This document shows, piece by piece, positions 34,604-43,201 of a stretch of DNA of 64,000 nucleotides; position 1 is the first letter of the stretch, and every line of letters starts with the position of its first letter. Below the pieces are notes generated by a model. The model was not told the DNA's origin. It saw nothing but the letters and a program-made list of their open reading frames with translations, and searched no databases. A program made the position numbers and the translations under genes. Source of the DNA: VXPW01 sp965115815 (GTDB lineage Bacteria; Pseudomonadota; Alphaproteobacteria; TMED109); assembly GCA_965115815.1 (NCBI GenBank), contig OZ220465.1, positions 2,232,001 through 2,296,000 of the forward strand, in the 5' to 3' direction.

Positions 34604-35999
34604 GTAGTACGGAATCATTGGATTACTGGGTATAGAGACTTCAGTTTCACCCGGGCGTCTGCCGTCGTGAACCGCCAATCGACGGTGCCGCCGGCCGCGT
34701 TGCGGCGCTTGACCCACGCCGCGGTCTCCCGCAGCATGGTGGCGCGGTCGGGAATGCGTCGTCGAAGACATTGTCGCGACAACGCACCGATTTCGATCTC
34801 GGCCATGTTGAGCCAGCTTCCGTGCTTCGGCGTGTACCGAAACTCGAACCGCTTTCGCACCCGCATGGCCTCCCGGGGTGCAAAGGCCTCATACAACGAT
34901 GCGGGGCTGTGCGTGTTCAGGTTGTCCATGACCAGTACGATCTTCTTGCCGGGGAAGTGATCATCCGCGAGTTCCCGGATGAACTGCGCCCAGTCCCGCG
35001 CCGTGCGGCGATCGGTGACCTTTACCGTACGCCAGTTTTCGTTGGGCGCGAACGCCAGGAAGAGATTGGCCGTACCGTTTCGCTCGTATTCGTAGTCGAC
35101 GATTTCCGGCTGCCCGGGCCGCACGGGGCGGGGAAGGCGAGTTTCCTTCGTCTGCTGCCGACTGGTCTCATCCATACAGACCAAAACCTCGTTTTCGGCA
35201 AAATCCCGCTGATACGTGTCCAGTACCTCCTCCATCGCCGCCACGAACGGCGCGTTGCGGCTCGGGGGAATGCACCAGTACTGCTTCAACCAAGGCTTGA
35301 TCTCCTTTTTTTCAGAGTCCTCCGCACTGTTTCTTTCGAGATGCTCTCGACGATCTCCATCTCCATCAGACGGCCGGCCAGCAGCTTCAGCGTCCAGCGG
35401 ACACAACCTTCGGGCGGGGAAGAACAGGCCAGAGCCACCAGCTTCGCCTCCTTCGCCCCGTCCAGAAGTTTCGGTCGACGGTTCTCCTGCTCCCGGCGGC
35501 GAAGGGAGGCCTCCAAACCCTCCAGAACACAACGCTTGCGCAGGCGTTCGACCGTCGAAGCGCCGATACCCAGGCCGCGCGCGATGTCGACATCCCGGAG
35601 TTTGCCGCCGTCGTGCCCCTCGTCTGCCATCAGCAGAATCTGCGCCCGACGACGACGCCAGGCGGCTCCGGTACCGTCGACGATCGCTTGGAGTTCCCGG
35701 CGCTCCGACGCCGAAAGGCGCACTCGATAGAGCTTCCTGCCCTGAGGATTGGCCAGGATCCACTCCGATCCCCGCACCGAACCCCTGCAGGCAGGCTCGG
35801 TTCCCGGAAACCGGATCCGTCCGATCCCCAAGAGAGTGTGAGCGCCTGCACGTTCGGCATCGGGTCTGTGGGGATGAACAAGAAAGCGCCGTACCGATCG
35901 GACGCTCACGCGTGCCGACACGCACCGACACGGGGCCGACACGGACCGACACGGAAATCTTGCCAGAATACTATCGTCAGTTCAACGGTTCCGTACTAC
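34604..35999 (-). mobile_element. IS630-family element (1396 bp)
   Basis: Ends GTAGTACGGAATCATTGGAT and the complement of GTTCAACGGTTCCGTACTAC. TA duplication at 34602-34603 and 36000-36001, as usual for IS630. It inserted in the TAGATA duplication next to ISNCY copy 2. Confidence 0.88.
34615..35942 (-). CDS. IS630-family transposase in two frames joined at an A7 tract
   Basis: The first frame (35286-35942) encodes the HTH part: LYRVRLSASERRELQAIVDG, DVDIARGLGIGASTVERLRK, ending TVRRTLKKRRSSLG. The second (34615 to about 35310) encodes the DDE part: EIKPWLKQYWCIPP, VLVCMDETSRQ, IVLVMDNLNTHSPASLYEAF, KHGSWLNMAEIEIG. A -1 slip on A7G (35306-35312) joins them as TLKKKEIKPW. The true start may be nearer LYRVRLSASER. 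Frameshifted IS630 transposases are known. Confidence 0.82.
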
Positions 36000-36133
36000 T
36001 AGATACTTTAGATGTTCCACTCAGCCCCCAAGAGGCCCCGCGCGGCCATGTGGGGCCATACAGGGCCACTGGGTTCTTTTCAGGCGTTGACTGTAGTGCT
36101 GACCGTAAGCCTAGCGACCGCTATGTTGCCCCC

Positions 36134-36247
36134 ATGGACACCAGAACCGGAAAACGCACCGCGAAGGTGCGCACAAACCTCACCAAGCGGACCGTCGAAG
36201 CCCTCAAGCCGGCAGGGAAGCCTTGGATCGCATGGGACGCAAAGCTC
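36134..36247 (+). pseudogene. Tyrosine integrase, N-terminal stub
   Basis: From the ATG at 36134: MDTRTGKRTAKVRTNLTKRT, then VEALKPAGKPWIAWDAKL, the N-terminal DNA-binding start of phage/island integrases of the DUF4102 type. Similarity stops at about 36247, close to the convergent ATPase gene end. Marks an island boundary. Confidence 0.65.
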
Positions 36248-36287
36248 ATTCGCCCGGCCCGGCTTTACGGTCGCTGGCATGGGCGCG

Positions 36288-37682
36288 TCATTGCGGCTGC
36301 GGGCTGTCGTCATCCCGATACAGCACCGGCGCAGCTTCATCGAGAAGGGCGACCACATCGGCCTCGTCGTGCCCGCTCATGGGAAGCCCGTTCCAGTCGT
36401 CCCGAAATACGCGAACGCCCTCCTCGACGAGAAAGCGGCGAAAACTGGGTATCGGGCAGACGAGCCTGTCGTCCTCCCCGCTCTGCAACGCGCCGCGGTG
36501 GACTAGGTGGTCGAGAAATTCCCTCGGCGACATCCCTTCTGGCAGCCGCCACCCATAGTCGCCCTCGCTTCTTGCAAGGGTTTCAATCAGTCCGGTCGCC
36601 TTGTTCCGGCGCAGGCCCGGCTCTGGCACCCCTGCCATAACGCGAGCGAGCAGGAACACGGCCTCCTGCATCTGCGGACTTCGCCGCGCCCGGTATGCCT
36701 GCAGTCTCCGCTCCCGCGCGCGGGCGAACACCGCTGCTTCATCGACTTCCGCCAGCACACCGTCCGCCTCGACCAGTTCCTCGGCCAGAGACCGCATCGC
36801 GTTCTGCAGGTGCTGGGGCCAGCGGTCCGAGTACTCTTCGATCCGCTCCGCCCAGCACCCGGCATCGGCTCCCGCGATGTCCACCCGGTAGGCGTCCAGC
36901 ATCCGGCGCACCGCCTCCGCCGGTTCCCCGGCCTCCAAACGCCTGAGCGTATGCACTCCGTCTTCGCTCAGGCGGGATATCCCGCATCGGGCCAGAACCT
37001 CGCGCGAGTTGGCTAGGCCGGCCAGCACCGGCACGACCGGCAGTCCGGCCGTTCCCAAATGCAGAGCTTCCAGTGTCGCTGCCTCTTCCCTTTCGAGGTT
37101 CTGGATTTCGTCCACCATCAGGCAGATCGGCCATTTCCAATCCTGCGGGGGGAAAATCCTGCGTAATTCGGCGAACGACGGCGAACACGCCGCCGTGGCA
37201 ACCGTCTCGCTGCTGCTGGCGCTCGCCATACCCGGAGCACCGGTCTGCATGGATACGGCCCGGCTGTGAGTCTGCCGCCATTGCCGTGCTCTTCCTGCGT
37301 CCAGACATTCGGCAATTTGGGCCGCCACGCCCGGCAAGTTCGCGAGGGCCCCGCGATTGAGGAGCAGGGTCTTCGGCAACGGCGGTCCCTGGGGTTCTTT
37401 TCGAAACACCCGGCTCAGAAAGCCATCAGGCTTTTTGGGAGAACCGAAGAGACCGTCGAGATGCTCAAGCAGCGCCGTTTTGCCCGCTCCCGGCGCCCCC
37501 TGAATCAGCCGGGTCGCGCCAGCGAGCTTGCCGCCGGCCCGGTATTCCGCCATCGCATCGGCGCAGGCCTGCTCGATATCACGGATTTGCGGTTCGCGCC
37601 CGACGAAAAACCGGGCGCGGTTGCGGTCGCCCTCCCGCGCGAAGGCCCCCAATCCTTCAAGGTCCATTCCGCTCGCCTTCAT
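36288..37682 (-). CDS. AAA-type ATPase encoded with a trypsin-like protease
   Basis: 464 residues from the ATG at 37682 (MKASGMDLEGLGAFAREGDR). The segment FFVGREPQIRDIEQA precedes Walker A GAPGAGKT (residues 62-69). Walker B is ICLMVDE (about 186-192), followed by IQNLEREE. Sensor-like and winged-helix-like helices follow (FLDHLVHRGALQSGEDDRLV). No membrane segments. The start overlaps the protease stop (ATGA), so the two are one operon. Related ATPases act as STAND/ORC-type switches; the specific role is unknown. Confidence 0.75.
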   Translation of the reverse strand: MKASGMDLEGLGAFAREGDRNRARFFVGREPQIRDIEQACADAMAEYRAGGKLAGATRLIQGAPGAGKTALLEHLDGLFGSPKKPDGFLSRVFRKEPQGPPLPKTLLLNRGALANLPGVAAQIAECLDAGRARQWRQTHSRAVSMQTGAPGMASASSSETVATAACSPSFAELRRIFPPQDWKWPICLMVDEIQNLEREEAATLEALHLGTAGLPVVPVLAGLANSREVLARCGISRLSEDGVHTLRRLEAGEPAEAVRRMLDAYRVDIAGADAGCWAERIEEYSDRWPQHLQNAMRSLAEELVEADGVLAEVDEAAVFARARERRLQAYRARRSPQMQEAVFLLARVMAGVPEPGLRRNKATGLIETLARSEGDYGWRLPEGMSPREFLDHLVHRGALQSGEDDRLVCPIPSFRRFLVEEGVRVFRDDWNGLPMSGHDEADVVALLDEAAPVLYRDDDSPQPQ

Positions 37683-38140
37683 GGCGGCCAAGCTACCATT
37701 CCGCGCGGGCCGGGCAAACAGGGCGCTCCGTCGGGCGACCATCCTTCGCCCCGACACTCGATGAGCACGGTGAACGCCTTCGCCACGGCCGCCACCTCCT
37801 CCGGCGCGCGTCGGTCTTTCGACGGCGCGGTTGCATAGGCGACGCTTTCGGAATCGAGGAAGGCCCGCGCCGCGCCGGCGCTGACTGCAAATTTGACAAT
37901 CTGCGGGATGTCCCCGGTCGCGCGGGTCATCTTCACAGCGTCGAGCTTCGAGACGGCACCGCCGACCGCATTGCCCGCCATGTCCAACACCGGGCCGCCG
38001 CTGTTTCCGGGCTGGACCGGCGCGGTGATCTGGATAAGGCGGCGGTCGTCGCCCGGTTCGGCGAGCGCGGCGACATTGCCGGTTGTTACCTTCGCCCCGG
38101 AGCTTTCACCCCCCCCCATTGCTGACGGAACCTGGTTCAT
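37679..38140 (-). pseudogene. Trypsin-like (S1/HtrA fold) protease, C-terminal part only
   Basis: 153 residues. The serine-nucleophile region is intact: LIQITAPVQPGNSGGPVLDM (GNSGGP). A downstream extension (VLIECRGEGWSPDGAPCLPG) is unlike plain HtrA. The N-terminal part with the catalytic His and Asp is missing; at about 38140 the sequence changes to an IS4-type transposase end, so an insertion or deletion removed it. Confidence 0.75.
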
Positions 38141-38298
38141 GCGCTGTCGTCCCATGCATGGATGAAATCGATTCCCGTCCGGAATTTCCGCCCCGCCTGC
38201 CCGATGTTCGCGGTTCCCGGGAGGGGTTGCCGCGAGCTGGGTCGGAACCCGGCGACCCGGGCGAGATCGACTACGAAAGTGCGGAGAGACCGGCGCCA
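38137..38298 (-). mobile_element. IS4-type (DUF4338-linked) transposase C-terminal remnant
   Basis: The minus strand reads TFVVDLARVAGFRPSSRQPL, then PGTANIGQAGRKFRTGIDF, matching the C-terminus of the transposase at 47614 (VVDLARMAGFRPSKRQPLPG). Cut by ISAs1 copy B. Confidence 0.8.
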
Positions 38299-38386
38299 CC
38301 AAGGCGATCCCACGCTAGTTTGTTGGAGGGCTGGGTTCCGCGGGTTCCGGATGATTCGGATGTGTGCTGGCTGTTTGTGAAGCGGC

Positions 38387-39271
38387 GTGGGATCCGTGGT
38401 GGTCATGGAGCGCGCCGCGGATGTTTTCGAGACGACCCCGGAGGGTTTTGTGCTCCGGGATGGGGTGGTGCGTCTTGCACGGCCGGATGAGGTGTGTCGC
38501 GGGAACCGTGTGGTGGACCGTCATCACGATCTTGGTTTCAAGCCGTTTGCGGGTCGAGGTCTGCGCTCCGTGTTCCCTTGGCGCGGGCGGTGGATGGGCG
38601 CTGCGGGCGGGCAGACGGGCGCCTTCCGCTGTGCGCCGCGGGACCGTTGGATGGGCGGGCGCCGCAAGGAACCGTTGGAGCGGTTGCACCGGATCGGAAA
38701 CCCCACGAGGTTTGTGATTCTGGGGGGAGGGCGCCGGGTGTTTCGGGGTCTTGCCTCGTGTGCGTGGTCGCGGATGGAGCGGTGTCTCAGCGACGACGGG
38801 GAGGCTGCGTACGGCCATCCGTTACGGGTGGCGGAGTCGTGGGTCTCGCCGACGAAGTTCCGCGGCACCCTGTACCAGGCGGCGAACGGGACGTGCGTGG
38901 GCAGGAGCAAGGGCTCTGCGCGCGCCCACGGGCGCTCTACCGATCCGCACGGGGAGGCGAAGGATCGGTACGGGGTTCCGCTGCGTCGCGATGCCGGTCG
39001 TCGGTTGCGGGATCGTGCGCCGCTTCCTGCGGCGTGGGCGTTGCGGGCGGCGCGGGCGTTGCGCTCGATGTACCCGCATGGTGCGGCGCTTTCCGACGTC
39101 CGGCGCGCGCAGGGGCGCACGCACGGCATCGCCTCGGTGCGGTGCGTGATCGTGCTGGCGCGGTTGGCGAATCGGCACGGTGCGGTGGCGGCGGCACGCT
39201 CCGCGAAGGCGATGACACAGAAGGATCTGGAGCCGATCGGTGCGTGGAAGAACCCGGACACCGGTCGATAG
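38387..39271 (+). CDS. DUF4338 domain plus ISAs1 N-terminal domain (first part of a fusion)
   Basis: 294 residues. DUF4338: DRHHDLGFKPFAGRGLRSVF, CAPRDRWMGG, TRFVILGGGRRVFRGLASCA, AAYGHPLRVAESWVSPTKFR, GTLYQAANGTCVGRSKGSAR. The ISAs1 N-terminal segment follows: ALSDVRRAQGRTHGIASVRC, then EPIGAWKNPDTGR and TAG at 39269-39271. The frame continues unchanged after the TAG. DUF4338 probably helps DNA recognition or strand handling, but this is inference. Confidence 0.75.
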   Translation: MGSVVVMERAADVFETTPEGFVLRDGVVRLARPDEVCRGNRVVDRHHDLGFKPFAGRGLRSVFPWRGRWMGAAGGQTGAFRCAPRDRWMGGRRKEPLERLHRIGNPTRFVILGGGRRVFRGLASCAWSRMERCLSDDGEAAYGHPLRVAESWVSPTKFRGTLYQAANGTCVGRSKGSARAHGRSTDPHGEAKDRYGVPLRRDAGRRLRDRAPLPAAWALRAARALRSMYPHGAALSDVRRAQGRTHGIASVRCVIVLARLANRHGAVAAARSAKAMTQKDLEPIGAWKNPDTGR

Positions 39272-40200
39272 GAGCCGGTGTCCCAATCGACCGTGCACCG
39301 GGTGCTGCAGAACCCTGGCCCGGCGTGGATCGAGGAGGTTCTGCGGCGCTGGGCGCAGCCGCGCCTGCGGGTCGACCCCGCGACCGCGGTCGACGGCGCG
39401 TGCCTTCGCGGCGCCCACCGCACCGGCACGGATCCTGACGAGACGGTCTCGCGGATCGAGCACGGGACCGGCATGCCGGTCTCGATCCTCCACGATTCCG
39501 ATGAGGGCGGGGAAATCGCCGCCGTCCACGCCGCGCTCGAGACCGCGCCGGTGGCCGGTCGTCTGCGCACGCTCGACGCGCTCCACACCCCCCGCGAGAC
39601 GGCACGGCGGATCGTCGAGACCCAGGGCGCCGACGGGATGATGACGGTCAAGGGCCACGCGTCCAAGACCTTCGAGAGCATCCATTGGGAGACCACAAGC
39701 ACGGGACGCTACCGCGAAACGCCCACGCTCGAGCACGGCCGCATCGAGCCGCGCAGCATCGAAGTCTTCACCCCTCCAGCGAAGATGATCCACGATCCCC
39801 ACGTCAAACCGATCGTTCGTGTCACCCGGCGCGTCGAATGCAAGAAATCCGGAAAACGGACCACCGAGCACGCCTACGGCAGGACTTCGGTCGCGGCCGA
39901 CCGCGCCTCGCCGCAACCGGTACTCGCAGGGAACCGCGGTCCCTGGGGGTCGAACGCCATCCCCCCATCCGCGACCGCCACCTTCCGCGAAGACGATTCC
40001 AGGCTCCGGGCCCGCAACGCGCCCGCAAACCACGCGATCCTCCACACCCTCGCCCTTGCCGTCATCCTCCACCACCCGCGGAAGCGGCCCCAGCCCTTCC
40101 ACCGCTTCGCCGACGCCCGCCACCCCTATGCCGACCCGCGCAAGCAGGTCCTGCACGCCGTCACAAGACCCGGCGGACCGCGCGCACACCCCGACCGAAA
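39272..40200 (+). CDS. ISAs1-family transposase catalytic part (after the TAG)
   Basis: Continues in the same frame: EPVSQSTVHRVLQNPGPAWI, VDGACLRGAHRTG (DDE region), TARRIVETQGADGMMTVKGH, NAPANHAILHTLALAVILHH. A GTG at 39278 could start it independently, but it would then lack the N-terminal domain. The frame stays open beyond 40200 without family similarity. Confidence 0.75.
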
Positions 40201-40520
40201 CCGCAAGTATCCGAGCCGGGCCACCCAACCCGGCCGGCCTCTCGCTCGCCCCGGATCCGCCGAAACGGACCCCTCGCGCCCCGCTCCGCGCCGCCACCGG
40301 GCCGCAGACGTCCGCACATCTCAAATCGCAGACTCGAACGCGTCGACCCGCGCCGCGATCCAGACTCCGATCGCATCACAGCAACAAGCATGGGATCTTC
40401 TTGGGTCCCCCCCCAGGTGCTCAAGGCGCAGGGGGCGTAGGGTGGCTCCCGATCCAGGGCCCAACCCGTTGGCAAGAAACGGGACCTTCACCATGGCAAA
40501 AAACCCTGGATGGGTGGGGT

Positions 40521-40564
40521 CCAGCCGCCGCCTCCCCCACCCTTGGGGGGGAGGCGGCGGCTGG
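40521..40564. repeat. Perfect 18-bp-stem hairpin upstream of the IS4 transposase
   Basis: Arms CCAGCCGCCGCCTCCCCC and exact complement, 8-nt loop. It lies between the ISAs1 right end and the degraded IS4-family gene. Confidence 0.8.
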
Positions 40565-40585
40565 CGCTGGAAATCGCGCGCGTGA

Positions 40586-42036
40586 ATGGTGCAGGGGTCT
40601 ACGTGCTGGCGCTCTGCAAGGGGCCCGGGAAGATCCTGCGCTCGGAGCGCGGCGCAAGCCTGCGACGCGGGCCGCACGGGGACGGTCGGCCGCCGCCGAC
40701 CGCCGGTTCTCGAAACGCTGGGAGACGCCGGTCACGGCCGCCGCCGCGATCGCGGAACGCGAGGACGCGCGCGGGCAGAGACGCCGGCGCGTCTTCCACC
40801 GCCTGCGGATCCTGGGGTTTGTGCTCCGCCTCGTCGCCGCGCCGCGCGGGCCGGGCTACGGGACCCCGCTCAGCGAGCTCCGGGAACCGTGCGAGGCCGC
40901 GGGCATCGAGTTGCCACAGGCGGATTCTCCGGCGGCGTCGACGGCCGACGCGGCGCAGGAGAAGCTCGACGAGGCCGCGTTCCGGCGCCGGCACGCGGAG
41001 ACCCTCGCCCACGGTCCCGAAGGCACGCTCGGGAAGGGTCACAGAACCCTCGCCGTCGACGGATCGAAGATCACCCTGCCTAGGGAACCCGCACAGTATG
41101 GCTACCGTGCGAGCGATGGTGCCCACGACCCCCAGGGCAGGGTCCGCGCCCTCTACCGGGTCGGCGACCGCATCCCGGTCGACTTCGACCGGTTCGACCC
41201 CGAGAACGAGCGGGCCGCCGCCCTCGTGCACCTCGACCCTGCGGCCGAAGGCGACGTCATCTCGTCTACGACCGAGGCTCCACCTCCTTCGCCTTGGCTC
41301 TCGCCCACCGGGAGCGCAAACCGGACTTCGGGTTCCGCATCCGGAACGGCGCCCACCCCGGGTTCGGCGCCTTCCTCGCCTCCGGCGGGAGCGACCGGAC
41401 CGTCACCCTCGACGCGCCCAGGGACGAGATCGCGCTGCGCTCGAGGACCCTGCGCGTCCGGCTCGTCCGGTACCCCGGCACGCCGACACGGAAGCCGGCC
41501 TCGCGACCTCCCGGCTCGACGGCAGCCGCGATCCCGTCCCGGCGATCTCCGATCGCGATCCTGCTCGTGGGGGCGTGGAGGAACGGTACCCGACCGGGAC
41601 GTTCCGGATCGAGGCCTTCCACGCCCAGTCCGAGCGCGTCGTCCGCCAGGAGCTCGACGCCGCCTTCGTTCGCATCACCCTCGCCCGCTCGTGCGCGAAC
41701 CGCTGCGACCACGATCTCGACGACGGCGACGACCGTCCGGCCCTGCGCACCCACGTCCGCAACGGCCTGCACCTCATCGGCAAGGCGATCGAGGCCCGGT
41801 TCCTCGCACAGAGCGCCAAGGTCGCCCGATCCGTCAAGCGAATCCTGTCCGGCCTCTCGCGGTGCATTCCGCGCGAACGGCCCGGGCGCAGCTCCGTACG
41901 GCAGTCGAAACCGCCCGGGAGCACGTGGCAGCACCGGGTAACCCGCCGGACCCCGACCCCGGCCGCCCGACCAAGCCCCGGGTCCGGCAACCGCCCGAAG
42001 CACGGGGATTTCGTATTCGAATGCCAGAAAAACTGA
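40586..42036 (+). pseudogene. IS4-family transposase, pseudogene
   Basis: Family motifs occur in successive frames: RLRILGFVLRLVAAPRGPGY, TLAVDGSKITLPREPAQYGY, VGDRIPVDFDRFDPENERAA, then (shifted) ALAHRERKPDFGFRIRNGAH, then (shifted) EERYPTGTFRIEAFHAQSER, with the YREK-like end. At least three indels. The flanking sequence is cut by ISAs1 copy B on the left and IS5 on the right. Confidence 0.75.
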
Positions 42037-42244
42037 TCCGAATGCCATTGCCGGACGGAGGCCTGCGGGAACCCGTCCCGTTCCCCGAGCGAAGCCACGC
42101 TGGAACGGCTGCCCAAACGGAACCGAGGCACGGGTCCGTCGAAGTCCATCCCGACCACCGCGCCATCGACCTGCAAGACGATCGTCCACATCCGCGCGCC
42201 GAACACGGTCCGCGCCACTCCGCCCGGTGCGAGACCGGCCCTCA

Positions 42245-43201
42245 GAGCCTGTGCGGAAACTATGGAGCGGCCCCGATTCGAGCCTCTACGATGTGGTTGG
42301 CGACGACATTGGGAGGATGCCATGGCTGGGAGCGAGACCGCTCGTGCGAAGTATCAGCGTCGGGGAAACCGCTTCGAACGCGATCTGACCGACGCGGAAT
42401 GGGCTCGTTTGGAGCCGTTGCTTCCGGCACCGTCATCGACGGGCCGTCCCCGTGAGGTAGACCTGCGCGAGGTGGTGAATGCGCTGCTGTATCCGTGGAT
42501 GACGGGTTGCCAGTGGCGTGCGCTACCACCTTGTTTTCCTGCGATTTCGACGGTCCGATACGATTTTTACCGGTGGCGTAACCAGGGCCTGTATGGGGAT
42601 CTCGTGGCGGCGTTGCGGGATCCGGCCCGGGAGCTGGAGGGCCGGCGTTCGACGACGACGGCAGGGGTGATCGACAGTCAGTCCGTGAAGACGACGGAGA
42701 GCGGTGGGCCGAGTGGCTATGACGGTGGGAAAAAGATCAAGGGGAGAAAGCGGCACGCGGTGGTCGATACCCTCGGGTTGCCCTTGGTCCTGCAGGTGCA
42801 CCCCGCCCACGTGCCGGATCGGGAGGGTGCGCCGGCGGTCCTCACCGAACTGCGAACGACCCTGCCGAGCTTGCAGAAGGTCTGGGCAGACGGAGGGTAC
42901 CGCGGTCCCAAACTGGCCCAAGCCCTGGCCGCGATGCCGGACGCCCCGGACCTCGAGATCGTGACAAAGCCCAAGGAACAGAAGGGTTTCGAGGTGCTTC
43001 CGCGACGCTGGATCGTCGAGCGGTTGTTCGGCTGGCTGGGCCGCTGCCGACGTCTGGCGAAGGACTATGAACGACGGCTGGAGAGCTCGCTGGCAGGGCT
43101 GCAACGGGCCGTGATCCGCATCCTGGTGCGCCGCCTCGGACGGGCCGAAACCCTCGGCAAAACCGTAACCTACTGATTATATGGAGTTTTGAATCATGCT
43201 C
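42245..43201 (+). mobile_element. IS5-family element (957 bp), likely parent of MITE-1
   Basis: The left end GAGCCTGTGCGGAAACTATG is the MITE-1 end. The right end (AGTTTTGAATCATGCTC) is diverged but keeps AGTTT and GCTC at the right spacing. Flanks are TCA and TAA, so there is no matching duplication. Confidence 0.82.
42322..43176 (+). CDS. IS5-family transposase
   Basis: 284 residues from the ATG at 42322 with GGGAGGA just upstream. RNRFERDLTDAEWARLEPLL, WRALPPCFPAISTVRYDFYR, AGVIDSQSVKTTESGG (first D), VWADGGYRGPKLAQ (second D), RRWIVERLFGWLGRCRRLAK (E). Complete and probably active. Confidence 0.92.
   Translation: MAGSETARAKYQRRGNRFERDLTDAEWARLEPLLPAPSSTGRPREVDLREVVNALLYPWMTGCQWRALPPCFPAISTVRYDFYRWRNQGLYGDLVAALRDPARELEGRRSTTTAGVIDSQSVKTTESGGPSGYDGGKKIKGRKRHAVVDTLGLPLVLQVHPAHVPDREGAPAVLTELRTTLPSLQKVWADGGYRGPKLAQALAAMPDAPDLEIVTKPKEQKGFEVLPRRWIVERLFGWLGRCRRLAKDYERRLESSLAGLQRAVIRILVRRLGRAETLGKTVTY

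Larger units (their letters stand above)
38299..40403 (+). mobile_element. ISAs1-family element with DUF4338 domain, copy B (best preserved)
   Basis: Ends GATCCCACGCTAGTTTGTTG (38305) and the complement of GATCCCATGCTTGTTG (40397). Carries a DUF4338 region fused in frame to an ISAs1 transposase, separated only by a TAG codon. Confidence 0.82.

Noticed and set aside
39819..42455. 878-codon open frame on the plus strand
   Set aside because: It passes through ISAs1, IS4 and IS5 sequence; only short stretches match a real transposase. Long frames of this kind are expected at this GC content.
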